A DNA stretch of 13,685 nucleotides, taken from positions 1 through 13,685 of the forward strand of contig CAJXGP010000011.1 in NCBI GenBank assembly GCA_913053915.1, read 5' to 3'. Each line of letters opens with the position of its first letter. The stretch's first letter is position 1. Below the pieces are notes generated by a model that was not told the origin of the DNA, searched no databases, and saw only the letters and a program-made list of their open reading frames with translations. Origin of the DNA: an uncultured Ignavibacteriales bacterium (GTDB taxonomy: Bacteria > Bacteroidota > Ignavibacteria > Ignavibacteriales > Ignavibacteriaceae). Shown here piece by piece: positions 1 through 7,790 of this stretch. A program made the translations under genes and the position numbers.

Positions 1-7
1 GAATAAA

Positions 8-919
8 ATGAAAATAATTGTATTTGATGTTGGTAACGCAGCTTGTTCAATAATTTCAAGCCCCAACCAATATGGTTTAATGGTAGATTGTGGTAGTCAT
101 AGCGAGAAAGATAATCCTGTTGATTTATTAAACAAAAAAGAGATAACAGATTGGCTTAATTTAAAATCATATATTACTCAAAAAGGGAAAAGTTATAGGC
201 TAGGTCTTTTACATATAACACACCCTGATGATGACCACGTAAGAAATGCTAAACGAATAAAAGAAGAATTTGAACCATACTTATTACAAAAAAGAGGATT
301 TGAAGAATTTCCAGACGGAGATAAGATTAATAATGATTATAAAAATCAAATTGATAAAAAATATCGTGGGACAAACCCAGAAAAAATAAATTGGGGATTT
401 GAAGTTAACAAGACATTTAGAATACCAATGAACATTTTAAAATCTAATGATGAATTAAACAAAAAACTTCGTAATAATTCCAGCATCTTACGATATATAA
501 AATATAATGGTGTTAGAATTTTGTTTACTGGTGATTTAGAAAAAGAAGGTTGGGATTGGCTAATTGAAAACAATAATGATTTTGTTAATTATCTAAACGA
601 AGGTTTAGATATTTTAATTGCTCCACATCACGGACATAAATCTGGATTTCCAAAACCATTATTTGATGTCACGGGCAATGTTAAAGTGGTTATTCATTCA
701 AAAGGTAGTGAGGGGAATATTGAGGGAACTGATATTGCTACACAATATTCAAGTTGTTCGGATGGAATTACATACAAAAATTTCAATGGTGATAATTGTT
801 ATTTAGGGAAGGTATTAACTACAAGAAGTAATGGACATATTCTTATTGAAATTCTTAATAATGACTTTAATATTTATACGATGAAAACATCGCCTAACCA
901 CCAAAAAGTAAATTGTTAA
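8..919 (+). CDS. ComEC-type metallo-beta-lactamase-fold hydrolase
   Basis: The 303-aa protein has a metallo-beta-lactamase fold of the ComEC/Rec2 type without any membrane part. An N-terminal beta strand and 'VDCGS' (residues 26-30) lead to the metal-binding HPDDDH (72-77, the HxDxDH form of HxHxDH). 'LFTGDLE' (172-178) supplies the GD aspartate, and 'APHHGHKSG' (205-213) the later histidines. There is no signal peptide or transmembrane helix, so it should be cytoplasmic. Family members are metal-dependent phosphodiesterases or nucleases, and free-standing copies often sit in defence or mobile loci beside a partner gene. Here any partner would lie upstream, outside the window. ATG at 8 gives a normal N-terminus starting directly at the first strand, although only 7 bases upstream are visible. 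It is separated from the next gene by 214 bp containing a dyad, so it is probably a separate transcription unit. The fold is secure; the substrate is unknown. Confidence 0.85.
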   Translation: MKIIVFDVGNAACSIISSPNQYGLMVDCGSHSEKDNPVDLLNKKEITDWLNLKSYITQKGKSYRLGLLHITHPDDDHVRNAKRIKEEFEPYLLQKRGFEEFPDGDKINNDYKNQIDKKYRGTNPEKINWGFEVNKTFRIPMNILKSNDELNKKLRNNSSILRYIKYNGVRILFTGDLEKEGWDWLIENNNDFVNYLNEGLDILIAPHHGHKSGFPKPLFDVTGNVKVVIHSKGSEGNIEGTDIATQYSSCSDGITYKNFNGDNCYLGKVLTTRSNGHILIEILNNDFNIYTMKTSPNHQKVNC

Positions 920-940
920 AGAGGAAACCCTGTGGCTAAC

Positions 941-1055
941 CATGTATATAAGTCATTGGGTGAGAGGTAGTTAAGTCAAAGATTATAAATATAAATAAAC
1001 GGCATAGTAGGTTGAAAGTTAAGTGTTTCAAAACGCCCAACGCCTCATATACTGG
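941..1055. repeat. imperfect inverted repeat in the 920-1133 intergenic region
   Basis: Bases 941-962 and the reverse complement of 1034-1055 agree at 16 of 22 positions (arms ending in CATTGGGTG and CGCCCAACG). Inside lies a smaller stem, TTGAAA (1012-1017) with TTTCAA (1026-1031), and the octamer AGTTAAGT occurs twice, near 969 and 1017. GTTAAGT and GCCCAAC fit the GTTRRRY and RYYYAAC core boxes of integron attC sites, but their order is not that of one standard attC. The structure may be a terminator-like or repeat-family dyad between the hydrolase and the methyltransferase. I see no gene or convincing promoter in the rest of this 214-bp gap. Confidence 0.45.
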
Positions 1056-1133
1056 ACCATTATGTACAATATTAAAACACAGAAAACATAGAAAAAATAT
1101 AGTTAATAATTAACATTTTCGGAAAAAGACATT

Positions 1134-4100
1134 ATGGCAATAAGTACCTTAATTGAAAATTTTTCTGTAAGCACTCTGAAAGATTTCTTTCGAAAAAGAA
1201 TCAACACTTTCAAACCGGATGAAGAAAATTATGAATATCTGTTTAATAAGAATGACTATATAAATGAAAATTACAAAGATATTATAAAAATTGGTGAAGC
1301 CGATTTAACCAATACAGACGATATCCTTGTTTTTACTGCAAAAACTTTAACTAAGCTAACCGATAGAACCGGGAAAAAAAGACAGTTTGAAATTGCAAAG
1401 AAAATTCTAAAAGAAGAAAATAAAGATGCAGCGTTTTTTATCTTTTATGATGACAACGGCAATTTCCGTTTTAGTTTAATCCGGGTTAACTTCCTTGGAA
1501 CGAAAAGAGAGTTTACAGATTTTAAACGTTACACTTATTTTGTAAGCCCAAAGCAGACCAACAAAACCTTCATTAACCAAATCTCCAAATGTGATTTTAA
1601 TAGTTTAGACAGTATTCAGGAGGCTTTTAGTGTTGAGCCGATTACAAAACAGTTCTACGAAAAGCTGCAGCGCTGGTATTTTTGGGCTATTAAAAATGTT
1701 GAATTTCCCAAAGATGCTGAAAAAGAAACAAACGGTCGCGAAGTTGCAATTATTAGACTTATCACCAGGCTTATGTTTATTTGGTTTATGAAAGTTCGTG
1801 AACTAATTCCTAACTCTCTTTTTGATGAAGAAAATATCAGCAAAATATTAAAAGATTTTCCCGCCAAAAACAGGGCGGACAAGTCAGCGGAAGAATCGAC
1901 ATATTACAAAGCTATTTTGCAAAATCTCTTTTTTGCCACTTTAAATACTAAACAGAACGAAAGAAAATTCCGCAGTGAAACAAGAGGAGCAAAAGGTTAT
2001 AATCCGGATTTCGGCAACCACAATCTGTTTCGGTATCATAATTTATTTAGCAAGGTGGAATCTCTCAACAATTTGTTCAGCAAAATACCTTTTTTAAATG
2101 GCGGATTGTTTGAGTGCCTGGATTATAAAACCAAAGATAAAAATGAACGAAAATATATTGACGGGTTTACAGCTACTAAAGAGAATCAACCAAAAGTTCC
2201 TAATTTTCTTTTCTTTTCCAAAATTCAAAAAGTTGACATTAGTAGTTTCTTCGGGAAAGCGAACAAAACTTATGAAGTAGAAGGCTTAATAAATTTACTT
2301 AACAGCTACAATTTTACAATTGATGAAAACGAACCGGATGATATTGAAGTTGCACTTGACCCCGAACTGCTCGGTTCTATTTTTGAAAACTTGCTTGCAA
2401 GCTACAATCCCGAAACTGCAACTACCGCACGCAAAGCCACCGGAAGTTTTTATACGCCGCGCGAAATTGTTAATTATATGACCAACGAAAGTCTGAAACA
2501 ATATTTAAGACAAAGTATTGGAATTGGAAGCATCTTGCTTCCGAACGAACCAAAGCATGATGATTTGTCGGTTCTAACTCCAAAGCAAAGGGAAACCCCA
2601 AAGCAGGATACGTTGGATACGTTGTTCGACAGCCATTCCGAAAATCCTTTTGATGAGCAGACAACTAAAGAGATAATTGATTTAATAAACAATTTACGAA
2701 TAGTTGACCCCGCCGTTGGCTCAGGCGCTTTCCCGATGGCGATGCTGAATAAACTTGTTTTTATTCTCGGCAAACTTGACCCGGAAAACAAACACTGGAA
2801 GCAATCTCAAATTGATGGAGTTAAAAAATCTGTCAGCGATTCTGTTGTACAGCGTAAACTTATTGAGCAGATTGAAAGACAGTTTAAAGAGAAAAATGCC
2901 GATTACGGACGCAAACTTTTCCTAATTCGAAAATGTATTTACGGTGTGGATATTCAGCAAATTGCAGTGGAAATTGCCAAACTCCGTTTCTTTATCTCTT
3001 TGCTTGTTGATGAAAAAATTGACTTTGATAAACCGGAAAACAATTACGGAATTGAACCGCTGCCTAATCTTGATTTTAAACTGATGCAGGGCAACAGCTT
3101 GATTTCTACCTATGCCGGAATCGATTTTAACGACAAAAAAGAAGAAGAATCTGATAATCTTCTTTTTGATGAAAACGAACCTTACAAAAATCTTATTAAA
3201 GAATTTGAAGAACTAAAACACCAATACCAAAACGAAGTGGATAACCAAATTAAAAAAGAACTGCGAGATAAAATTGATAAAGCAATTATTGAAATATTTG
3301 AAGCAAAAATAAGTGAACACTTCCCCGAACTAAAGCGAATTGAAGAAAACGCAGAACTATTACCAAAAGAGGGACAGCGTAAAAAATATATTACCGAAGA
3401 AAAACAAAAACTTACTAAAAGACTTGGCTTTGATATTGAAAAAGATTTAACTGCCTACACCGAAGCAAGAAAGGAAAAAGACTTCTTTTTGTGGAATGTT
3501 TACTTTGCCGAAGTATTCTCTGAAAAAGCGCGCACTGAGCGAAGTCGAAGTGGCAGCCCTTCGACAAGCTCAGGACAAGGCTTTGATATTGTGATTGGGA
3601 ATCCGCCGTATATTCAACTGCAAAAGGCAATAAACGGTAAACAAAAATTTGCCGACCTTTATAAAAATGAAAACTATAAAACATTTGAACGAACCGGAGA
3701 TATTTACGCACTGTTTTATGAAAAGGGAATTAATATTTTAACCGAAAACGGATTGCTCTGCTACATTACTTCCAACAAATGGATGCGTGCAAATTACGGG
3801 AAATCTTTGCGGAAATTCTTTAGTGAAAACAGTCCTTTGAAATTAATTGATTTAGGCCCAGGTGTGTTTAACACCGCAACAGTTGACACAAACATTCTAA
3901 TAATTGAAAAAGGTTTTCGTCAAAACCGAATGTTCAATATTAGCGAATTAGCGGCAAAAGAAATAAGCCGCGAATACGCGAATAAAAACTTAAAAGCCAT
4001 TACGCTTACCGATAAAGACAAACTCAATAATTTAACCGGAAAGGATTTCACAATTTTAAAAGATTTGTCAGAAGAAAGTTGGATTATTCTTTCTTCCGAA

Positions 4101-5000
4101 GAACAAAAGATTAAACAAAAAATAGAACGTATCGGCACACCGCTTAAAGATTGGGATATAAATATTTATCGTGGAGTTCTTACCGGCTACAACGAAGCTT
4201 TTATTATTGACGGTAAAACAAAAGATAGGTTAATTGCTCAAGACCCTACATCGGCTGAAATTATAAAACCTATTTTACGGGGCAGAGATATTAAAAGATA
4301 TAAAGCAGAGTTTGGGGATTTATGGTTGATTGCAACTTTTCCTGCATTCAATTTAAATATTGAAAATTATCATGCTGTTAAAGAATATCTTGAAAAATTT
4401 TTACCAAAAATTAAACAAAGCGGTGAAACATATATTGATGAAAATGAAGTGAAACAAAAAACACGTAAGAAAACAGGCAATAAGTGGTTTGAAACACAAG
4501 ACCAAATTGCTTACCACAAAGAATTTGAGAAAGAGAAGATTGTGTATCCGAATATGGCTAGTGATTTATGTGCTTATTATGATAATAAAAATTATTTTAC
4601 TAATCAAAAATGTTTTATTGTTACAACAAAAACTGAAAATTTAACACATTTGGCAATGTTTTTAAATTCAAAGTTGATAAACTATTATTTTAAAAAAAAT
4701 ATTGGAGCGACATTAGGCTTACAGGGATTTGAGATGTCAAAAGTGTTTATGCAAAACCTTCCCATTCCCAAAATCTCAAAATCCGAACAAAAACCCTTCG
4801 CAACCCTTGTCGATAAAATCATAGCCAAAAAAGCAGTTCGACAAAGCTCACTGCAAGAACTCGGCGAAGACACCACCGCCGAAGAGCGAGAAATAGATTT
4901 AATGGTTTACAAGCTGTATGAATTAACTTATGAAGAGGTAAAGATTGTTGAGCCCGCCTTCGCTTTAACAGAAAATGAGTATAATAAAGTGAGATTTTAA
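1134..5000 (+). CDS. Eco57I-type adenine-specific DNA methyltransferase with TaqI-like specificity domain
   Basis: This 1288-aa protein should methylate adenine N6 at a DNA target and read the target itself. SAM-binding motif I is DPAVGSGAF (525-533) and catalytic motif IV is NPPY (823-826, in 'DIVIGNPPY'), typical of the Eco57I/type IIG class of gamma-order N6-adenine methylases. After the catalytic region, residues about 1000-1230 ('ETQDQIAYHKEFEKEKIVYPN' region, then 'NSKLINYYF' and 'QNLPIP') look like a TaqI-like C-terminal target-recognition domain. The N-terminal ~400 residues match the start of large type IIG/BREX-like methylases in general character ('GEADLTNTDDILVFTAK', 'IRLITRLMFIWF'), but I could not find a clear PD-(D/E)xK nuclease centre. 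Residues about 799-815 come from a palindromic DNA insertion. TAA TAA ends the gene, and a relic tail follows. With the PLD-helicase at 8384 it probably forms a restriction-modification-like pair. Confidence 0.9.
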   Translation: MAISTLIENFSVSTLKDFFRKRINTFKPDEENYEYLFNKNDYINENYKDIIKIGEADLTNTDDILVFTAKTLTKLTDRTGKKRQFEIAKKILKEENKDAAFFIFYDDNGNFRFSLIRVNFLGTKREFTDFKRYTYFVSPKQTNKTFINQISKCDFNSLDSIQEAFSVEPITKQFYEKLQRWYFWAIKNVEFPKDAEKETNGREVAIIRLITRLMFIWFMKVRELIPNSLFDEENISKILKDFPAKNRADKSAEESTYYKAILQNLFFATLNTKQNERKFRSETRGAKGYNPDFGNHNLFRYHNLFSKVESLNNLFSKIPFLNGGLFECLDYKTKDKNERKYIDGFTATKENQPKVPNFLFFSKIQKVDISSFFGKANKTYEVEGLINLLNSYNFTIDENEPDDIEVALDPELLGSIFENLLASYNPETATTARKATGSFYTPREIVNYMTNESLKQYLRQSIGIGSILLPNEPKHDDLSVLTPKQRETPKQDTLDTLFDSHSENPFDEQTTKEIIDLINNLRIVDPAVGSGAFPMAMLNKLVFILGKLDPENKHWKQSQIDGVKKSVSDSVVQRKLIEQIERQFKEKNADYGRKLFLIRKCIYGVDIQQIAVEIAKLRFFISLLVDEKIDFDKPENNYGIEPLPNLDFKLMQGNSLISTYAGIDFNDKKEEESDNLLFDENEPYKNLIKEFEELKHQYQNEVDNQIKKELRDKIDKAIIEIFEAKISEHFPELKRIEENAELLPKEGQRKKYITEEKQKLTKRLGFDIEKDLTAYTEARKEKDFFLWNVYFAEVFSEKARTERSRSGSPSTSSGQGFDIVIGNPPYIQLQKAINGKQKFADLYKNENYKTFERTGDIYALFYEKGINILTENGLLCYITSNKWMRANYGKSLRKFFSENSPLKLIDLGPGVFNTATVDTNILIIEKGFRQNRMFNISELAAKEISREYANKNLKAITLTDKDKLNNLTGKDFTILKDLSEESWIILSSEEQKIKQKIERIGTPLKDWDINIYRGVLTGYNEAFIIDGKTKDRLIAQDPTSAEIIKPILRGRDIKRYKAEFGDLWLIATFPAFNLNIENYHAVKEYLEKFLPKIKQSGETYIDENEVKQKTRKKTGNKWFETQDQIAYHKEFEKEKIVYPNMASDLCAYYDNKNYFTNQKCFIVTTKTENLTHLAMFLNSKLINYYFKKNIGATLGLQGFEMSKVFMQNLPIPKISKSEQKPFATLVDKIIAKKAVRQSSLQELGEDTTAEEREIDLMVYKLYELTYEEVKIVEPAFALTENEYNKVRF
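3528..3578 (+). repeat. 51-bp palindromic element inserted in frame in the methyltransferase gene
   Basis: The stretch forms a long hairpin: CTGAGC (3535-3540) pairs with GCTCAG (3568-3573), and GTCGAAG (3544-3550) with CTTCGAC (3559-3565), separated by a small internal loop and an 8-base terminal loop. It encodes low-complexity Arg/Ser/Gly/Thr-rich residues (about 799-815) lying between 'FSEK' and 'GFDIVIGNPPY', where methylases of this family normally run straight on. The length is a multiple of three, so the frame is kept. Such CTTCGAC/CTGAGC palindromes are dispersed repeats in Bacteroidota and Ignavibacteria genomes (recalled from knowledge, not searched). Confidence 0.75.
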
Positions 5001-5003
5001 TAA

Positions 5004-5066
5004 ACAGCTTCGGCGTGTAAACCCGACTTTGGTTTAACAAAAGAAGAGTATGAGAATTATGAATGA
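5004..5066 (+). pseudogene. relic of a second methyltransferase C-terminal tail
   Basis: Directly after two stop codons (4998-5003), and in the same reading frame as the methyltransferase, the DNA reads ...KPDFGLTKEEYENYE and then TGA. This parallels the real C-terminus, EPAFALTENEYNKVRF. Over the aligned 36 bases (4959-4994 against 5019-5054) about 26 are identical. It has no start codon and is not a gene. It looks like the end of a previous or duplicated methyltransferase tail left behind by recombination or by a shift of the stop. Confidence 0.6.
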
Positions 5067-5090
5067 AATAAAAACAATCATTTGTAAACC

Positions 5091-5138
5091 ATTCGTGAAT
5101 TCGCGGCTTCGTTTTTCCGCCACGAATTCTCGAATAAA
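5091..5138. repeat. intergenic palindromic repeat, copy 1 (left of the PIN module)
   Basis: ATTCGTG (5091-5097) pairs with CACGAAT (5121-5127), and inside it GCGG (5103-5106) pairs with CCGC (5117-5120). Bases 5110-5138 are identical to 6578-6606. The rest of the 255-bp gap (5001-5255) holds the relic methylase tail on the left and AT-rich sequence with a possible promoter on the right. Confidence 0.75.
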
Positions 5139-5235
5139 AAAAGCAACAAAGCATTAAAGAAAATGCACAAAAGATATCTTTTTACAACAGCGAGTAAAAC
5201 AGCCTGAATAAAGGGAAAGCGTGTATAAATAAATT

Positions 5236-5243
5236 TAATTTTG
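5236..5243 (+). promoter_or_regulatory. possible Bacteroidota-type -7 box (TAnnTTTG)
   Basis: TAATTTTG at 5236-5243 fits the TAnnTTTG -7 element of Bacteroidota sigma factors. It lies 12 bp upstream of the ATG at 5256, so a transcript from it would have a very short leader. I see no clear TTG -33 box at the proper distance, so the call is tentative. Confidence 0.25.
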
Positions 5244-5255
5244 TAAATTATAAAT

Positions 5256-6032
5256 ATGGAAAAGTTTGAACAAATAGAAATTACAATATCCGGTTTTAGA
5301 GGCAACATTGAACTAACACCGGACAATTTCGATATTAAGGAAATAGTAGAATTAATTGAACAAACAGAAAGGTTACTTTTCCCGGGAGACAGAAAAGGTC
5401 GTCCTTTAATCAGTTATCGTCTCGAAGAAGGTTCCGTAAAAAACATATTTAAAACAAGCATTCAAACTGTTATTGGCATCAGCGCGGTTTTATTTCAAAT
5501 TGGAACCGGGCAACAGATAGATTTTTTGGATGTAAATAGTGCAAAAGCAATAGAAACATTCCAAAAAATTGCCGTAGATAAAAATTATAAATTTGAAATT
5601 ACAACTTCATTACCCGATTCTCCAAAGTTAAAAATTGATAAAAACACATTTTATTTTAGAACCACAGAAGAATGGGTGGATGCAGAATTTTATTTTTACG
5701 GTAAAATTACAAATGCCGGGGGAAAAGAAAAGGCTAACATTCATTTGTCATCTCAAGATTATGGTACACTAGTAATACAGACCCCGCAGGAATTTTTGGC
5801 AAAAACCGAAAAAAACATTTTATATAAATGGTTTGGAATTAGAGCAAAAGGGAAACAAAATACCGCAACCGGTGAAATTGATCAAAATAGTCTTCAGTTT
5901 ATTGAGTTGCTGGATTATGAATCAGCTTATAAAGAAGAATATCTTAAGCGTCTTAGAAAAAAAGCGTCTAAATGGCTTACAAACATTGATCCTGACAAGT
6001 TGATGAACGATTTAAGAGGTTATGATGCCTGA
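5256..6032 (+). CDS. uncharacterised 258-aa protein paired with a PIN-domain protein
   Basis: I do not recognise a named domain. The N-terminus 'ITISGFRGNIELTPDNFDIKEI' and the 'GRPLISYRLEEGSVKNIF' segment (about residues 48-65) have the look of a conserved family of hypothetical proteins that I recall from Bacteroidota, often next to PIN genes. The middle is strand-rich with alternating polar and hydrophobic residues. The C-terminus is basic and helical ('YLKRLRKKASKWL', about 228-240). A short hydrophobic stretch near residues 68-80 is too short for a membrane helix, and there is no signal peptide. The gene overlaps the downstream PIN gene by 8-11 bp, so the two are translated together. This suggests an unusually large antitoxin or another regulator of the PIN nuclease; that role is inferred from context only. 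Confidence 0.8.
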   Translation: MEKFEQIEITISGFRGNIELTPDNFDIKEIVELIEQTERLLFPGDRKGRPLISYRLEEGSVKNIFKTSIQTVIGISAVLFQIGTGQQIDFLDVNSAKAIETFQKIAVDKNYKFEITTSLPDSPKLKIDKNTFYFRTTEEWVDAEFYFYGKITNAGGKEKANIHLSSQDYGTLVIQTPQEFLAKTEKNILYKWFGIRAKGKQNTATGEIDQNSLQFIELLDYESAYKEEYLKRLRKKASKWLTNIDPDKLMNDLRGYDA

Positions 6033-6507
6033 TGGTTGTTTGCTAGATACGAGTTTTTTTATTCGACTTTTAAATGAAAGAGATTCTTTGTTTAAAAATG
6101 CGGATGACTATTTTAGGTACCTCATTCAAAAGAAATTTCAACTATATATATCAACAATAAGCATTGCGGAATATTGTGTTTACGGTTCTGTTGAAGAATT
6201 ACCCTTGAAAAATCTCTTGATCCTTCCATTTAATTTTAATCATGCTCTTCAATCCGGTTTATACGGAAAAGTTTTATATGATAAAAGAAAAGCCGGAAAA
6301 CTAACTGTTAACGAACGACCTATCATTATAAACGATGCAAAACTTTTTGCACAAGCAGAGATTGAAAAAAATATTAAATATTTTGTTACTGCCGATACAA
6401 GAAGTTTTCTTCTTTATAATTCGATAAAAGAAAAAACAACAACAAATTTTGATTTTATTAATATTGAAACTTCTTATAATAAAATATTTGGTATTTTAGA
6501 ACTTTAA
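6025..6507 (+). CDS. PIN-domain ribonuclease (likely toxin)
   Basis: The 160-aa protein has the four acidic positions of the PIN fold: D8 in 'LLDTSFF', E49 in 'ISIAEY', D104 in 'IINDAKLFAQAE' and D124 in 'FVTADTRS'. PIN domains of this size are Mg-dependent endoribonucleases, most often VapC-type toxins. Two ATGs occur in tandem, at 6022 and 6025. The AAGAGG at 6014-6019 sits 5 bases before the second but only 2 before the first, so I chose 6025. The start overlaps the end of the preceding 258-aa gene, the usual arrangement of an antitoxin-toxin pair, but no small DNA-binding antitoxin such as VapB is present. Its coding end lies 59 bp before the second copy of the palindromic repeat. Confidence 0.85.
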   Translation: MPDGCLLDTSFFIRLLNERDSLFKNADDYFRYLIQKKFQLYISTISIAEYCVYGSVEELPLKNLLILPFNFNHALQSGLYGKVLYDKRKAGKLTVNERPIIINDAKLFAQAEIEKNIKYFVTADTRSFLLYNSIKEKTTTNFDFINIETSYNKIFGILEL

Positions 6508-6566
6508 TATTCATTTCAATTTAAAAAGACTTAACAAAAGGCGTTTATTATTATCATAACTTTTGT

Positions 6567-6606
6567 ATTCGTGCATTCGTTTTTCCGCCACGAATTCTCG
6601 AATAAA
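6567..6606. repeat. intergenic palindromic repeat, copy 2 (right of the PIN module)
   Basis: ATTCGTG (6567-6573) pairs with CACGAAT (6589-6595). Bases 6578-6606 repeat 5110-5138 exactly (29 bp). Compared with copy 1 it lacks 8 bp in the left part, including the GCGG arm. The remainder of the 140-bp gap (6508-6647) is AT-rich with no other recognisable signal. Confidence 0.75.
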
Positions 6607-6647
6607 TTTTAGAATAGGTATATTAACCAAAAGAAATAATTTGTGAT

Positions 6648-7790
6648 ATGCTAAAACTAACCGAAATAAATACAAATATTTTAGAATGGGCTTTAAACTA
6701 TTCTGCTCAAGGAATAGAAGTGGAAACGAAATTTCCGAAGCTTAATAGTTGGCTTAAAAAAGATGATTTTCCAACAGTTAGGCAATTGGAAAAATTTGCA
6801 AAAGCTACTCGAGTGCCTTTCGGTTATTTCTTTTTAGAAAAAGAACCTGAAATCACACTGCCAATACCATTTTTTAGAACAATTAAAGAAGAGTATCCAA
6901 CTACTTATTCTCCGGAGCTTATTGATGCCGTTAAGATTGTTGAGCAGCGAAGAATATGGTTAAGTGACTTTTTAATTCAGAGTGGTGCTGATAAATTTCC
7001 CTTTGTCGGCTCCGAGGAAAATAATTCCGATTACAGAGACATTGCAAAAAAGATAAAAAGCGTTTTAGGATTAAATGATCTGTGGGCAAGTAATCAATCC
7101 AAATGGGATGAAGCATTAAATTTCTTAATTGAAAAAATTGAGTCTATAGGCATAAATATTATACGAAACGGTGTAGTTGGGAATAACACTCATCGAAAAT
7201 TGAATTTTCAAGAATTTAGAGGTTTCGCTTTAGTAGATGATTATGCTCCTTTTCTTTTTCTTAACGGAGCAGATTATAAATCCGCACAAATATTTACACT
7301 TGTACACGAACTTGCTCATATATGGCTTGGCAGCAGCGCTGTATTTGATCTTCGTCAAATGCTACCGGCAGAAGACAAAACGGAAATATTATGTAATAAA
7401 GTTGCAGCAGAATTTTTAGTACCGGAAAAACAACTAAGAGAAAATTGGAAAAGTTTTCAAAATGCAGACGATTTCTACCAATCTATTGCTAAATTCTTTA
7501 AAGTTAGTAAAATAGTTGCTGCACGTAGGTTGCTGGATTTAGATTATATCAACAAACAAGAATTTTTTGACTTTTACAGTGAATATATAGCAAGTATTCC
7601 AAAAGGGAAAAAAGAAAAAGGTGGCGGCAATTATTATAATACTCAACCATTACGAATTGGCAAGCGATTTGCCAATGTTGTAATTACTGCAACAAAAAGA
7701 GGTACACTTCTGTACAGAGACGCTTACCGACTTACCGGCTTAACAGCAAGTACTTTCAACGAATTTGAGAATAAATTCTATAAAGCATAA
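6648..7790 (+). CDS. XRE-type regulator fused to ImmA/IrrE (COG2856) metallopeptidase; likely antitoxin
   Basis: The 380-aa protein begins with an XRE-like helix-turn-helix region (about residues 1-66, ending 'PTVRQLEKFAKATRVPFGYFFL'). This is followed by a zinc metallopeptidase domain with HELAH (220-224) and E246 in 'TEILCNKVAAEFLVP' as the likely third zinc ligand. The C-terminus (about 320-380) contains 'GGGNYYNTQPLRIGKRF' and 'DAYRLTGLTASTF', an extension that I recall as usual in the COG2856 subgroup paired with DUF4411. ImmA/IrrE proteases cleave repressors, and in toxin-antitoxin pairs the XRE-COG2856 protein is thought to act as antitoxin and autoregulator. The gene ends in TAATG, sharing one base with the next start, so translation is coupled. 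All catalytic residues are present, so it should be an active peptidase. Confidence 0.9.
   Translation: MLKLTEINTNILEWALNYSAQGIEVETKFPKLNSWLKKDDFPTVRQLEKFAKATRVPFGYFFLEKEPEITLPIPFFRTIKEEYPTTYSPELIDAVKIVEQRRIWLSDFLIQSGADKFPFVGSEENNSDYRDIAKKIKSVLGLNDLWASNQSKWDEALNFLIEKIESIGINIIRNGVVGNNTHRKLNFQEFRGFALVDDYAPFLFLNGADYKSAQIFTLVHELAHIWLGSSAVFDLRQMLPAEDKTEILCNKVAAEFLVPEKQLRENWKSFQNADDFYQSIAKFFKVSKIVAARRLLDLDYINKQEFFDFYSEYIASIPKGKKEKGGGNYYNTQPLRIGKRFANVVITATKRGTLLYRDAYRLTGLTASTFNEFENKFYKA

Noticed and set aside
3415..3711. Open reading frame of 98 codons on the minus strand
   Set aside because: It lies opposite the well-supported methyltransferase gene, and its 'LSLSKG' peptide comes from the palindromic insertion read backwards; there is no domain or start signal.
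5091..6606. CRISPR array from the repeated CGTTTTTCCGCC motif
   Set aside because: There are only two copies, 1.4 kb apart with genes between them; no regular spacers and no cas genes.
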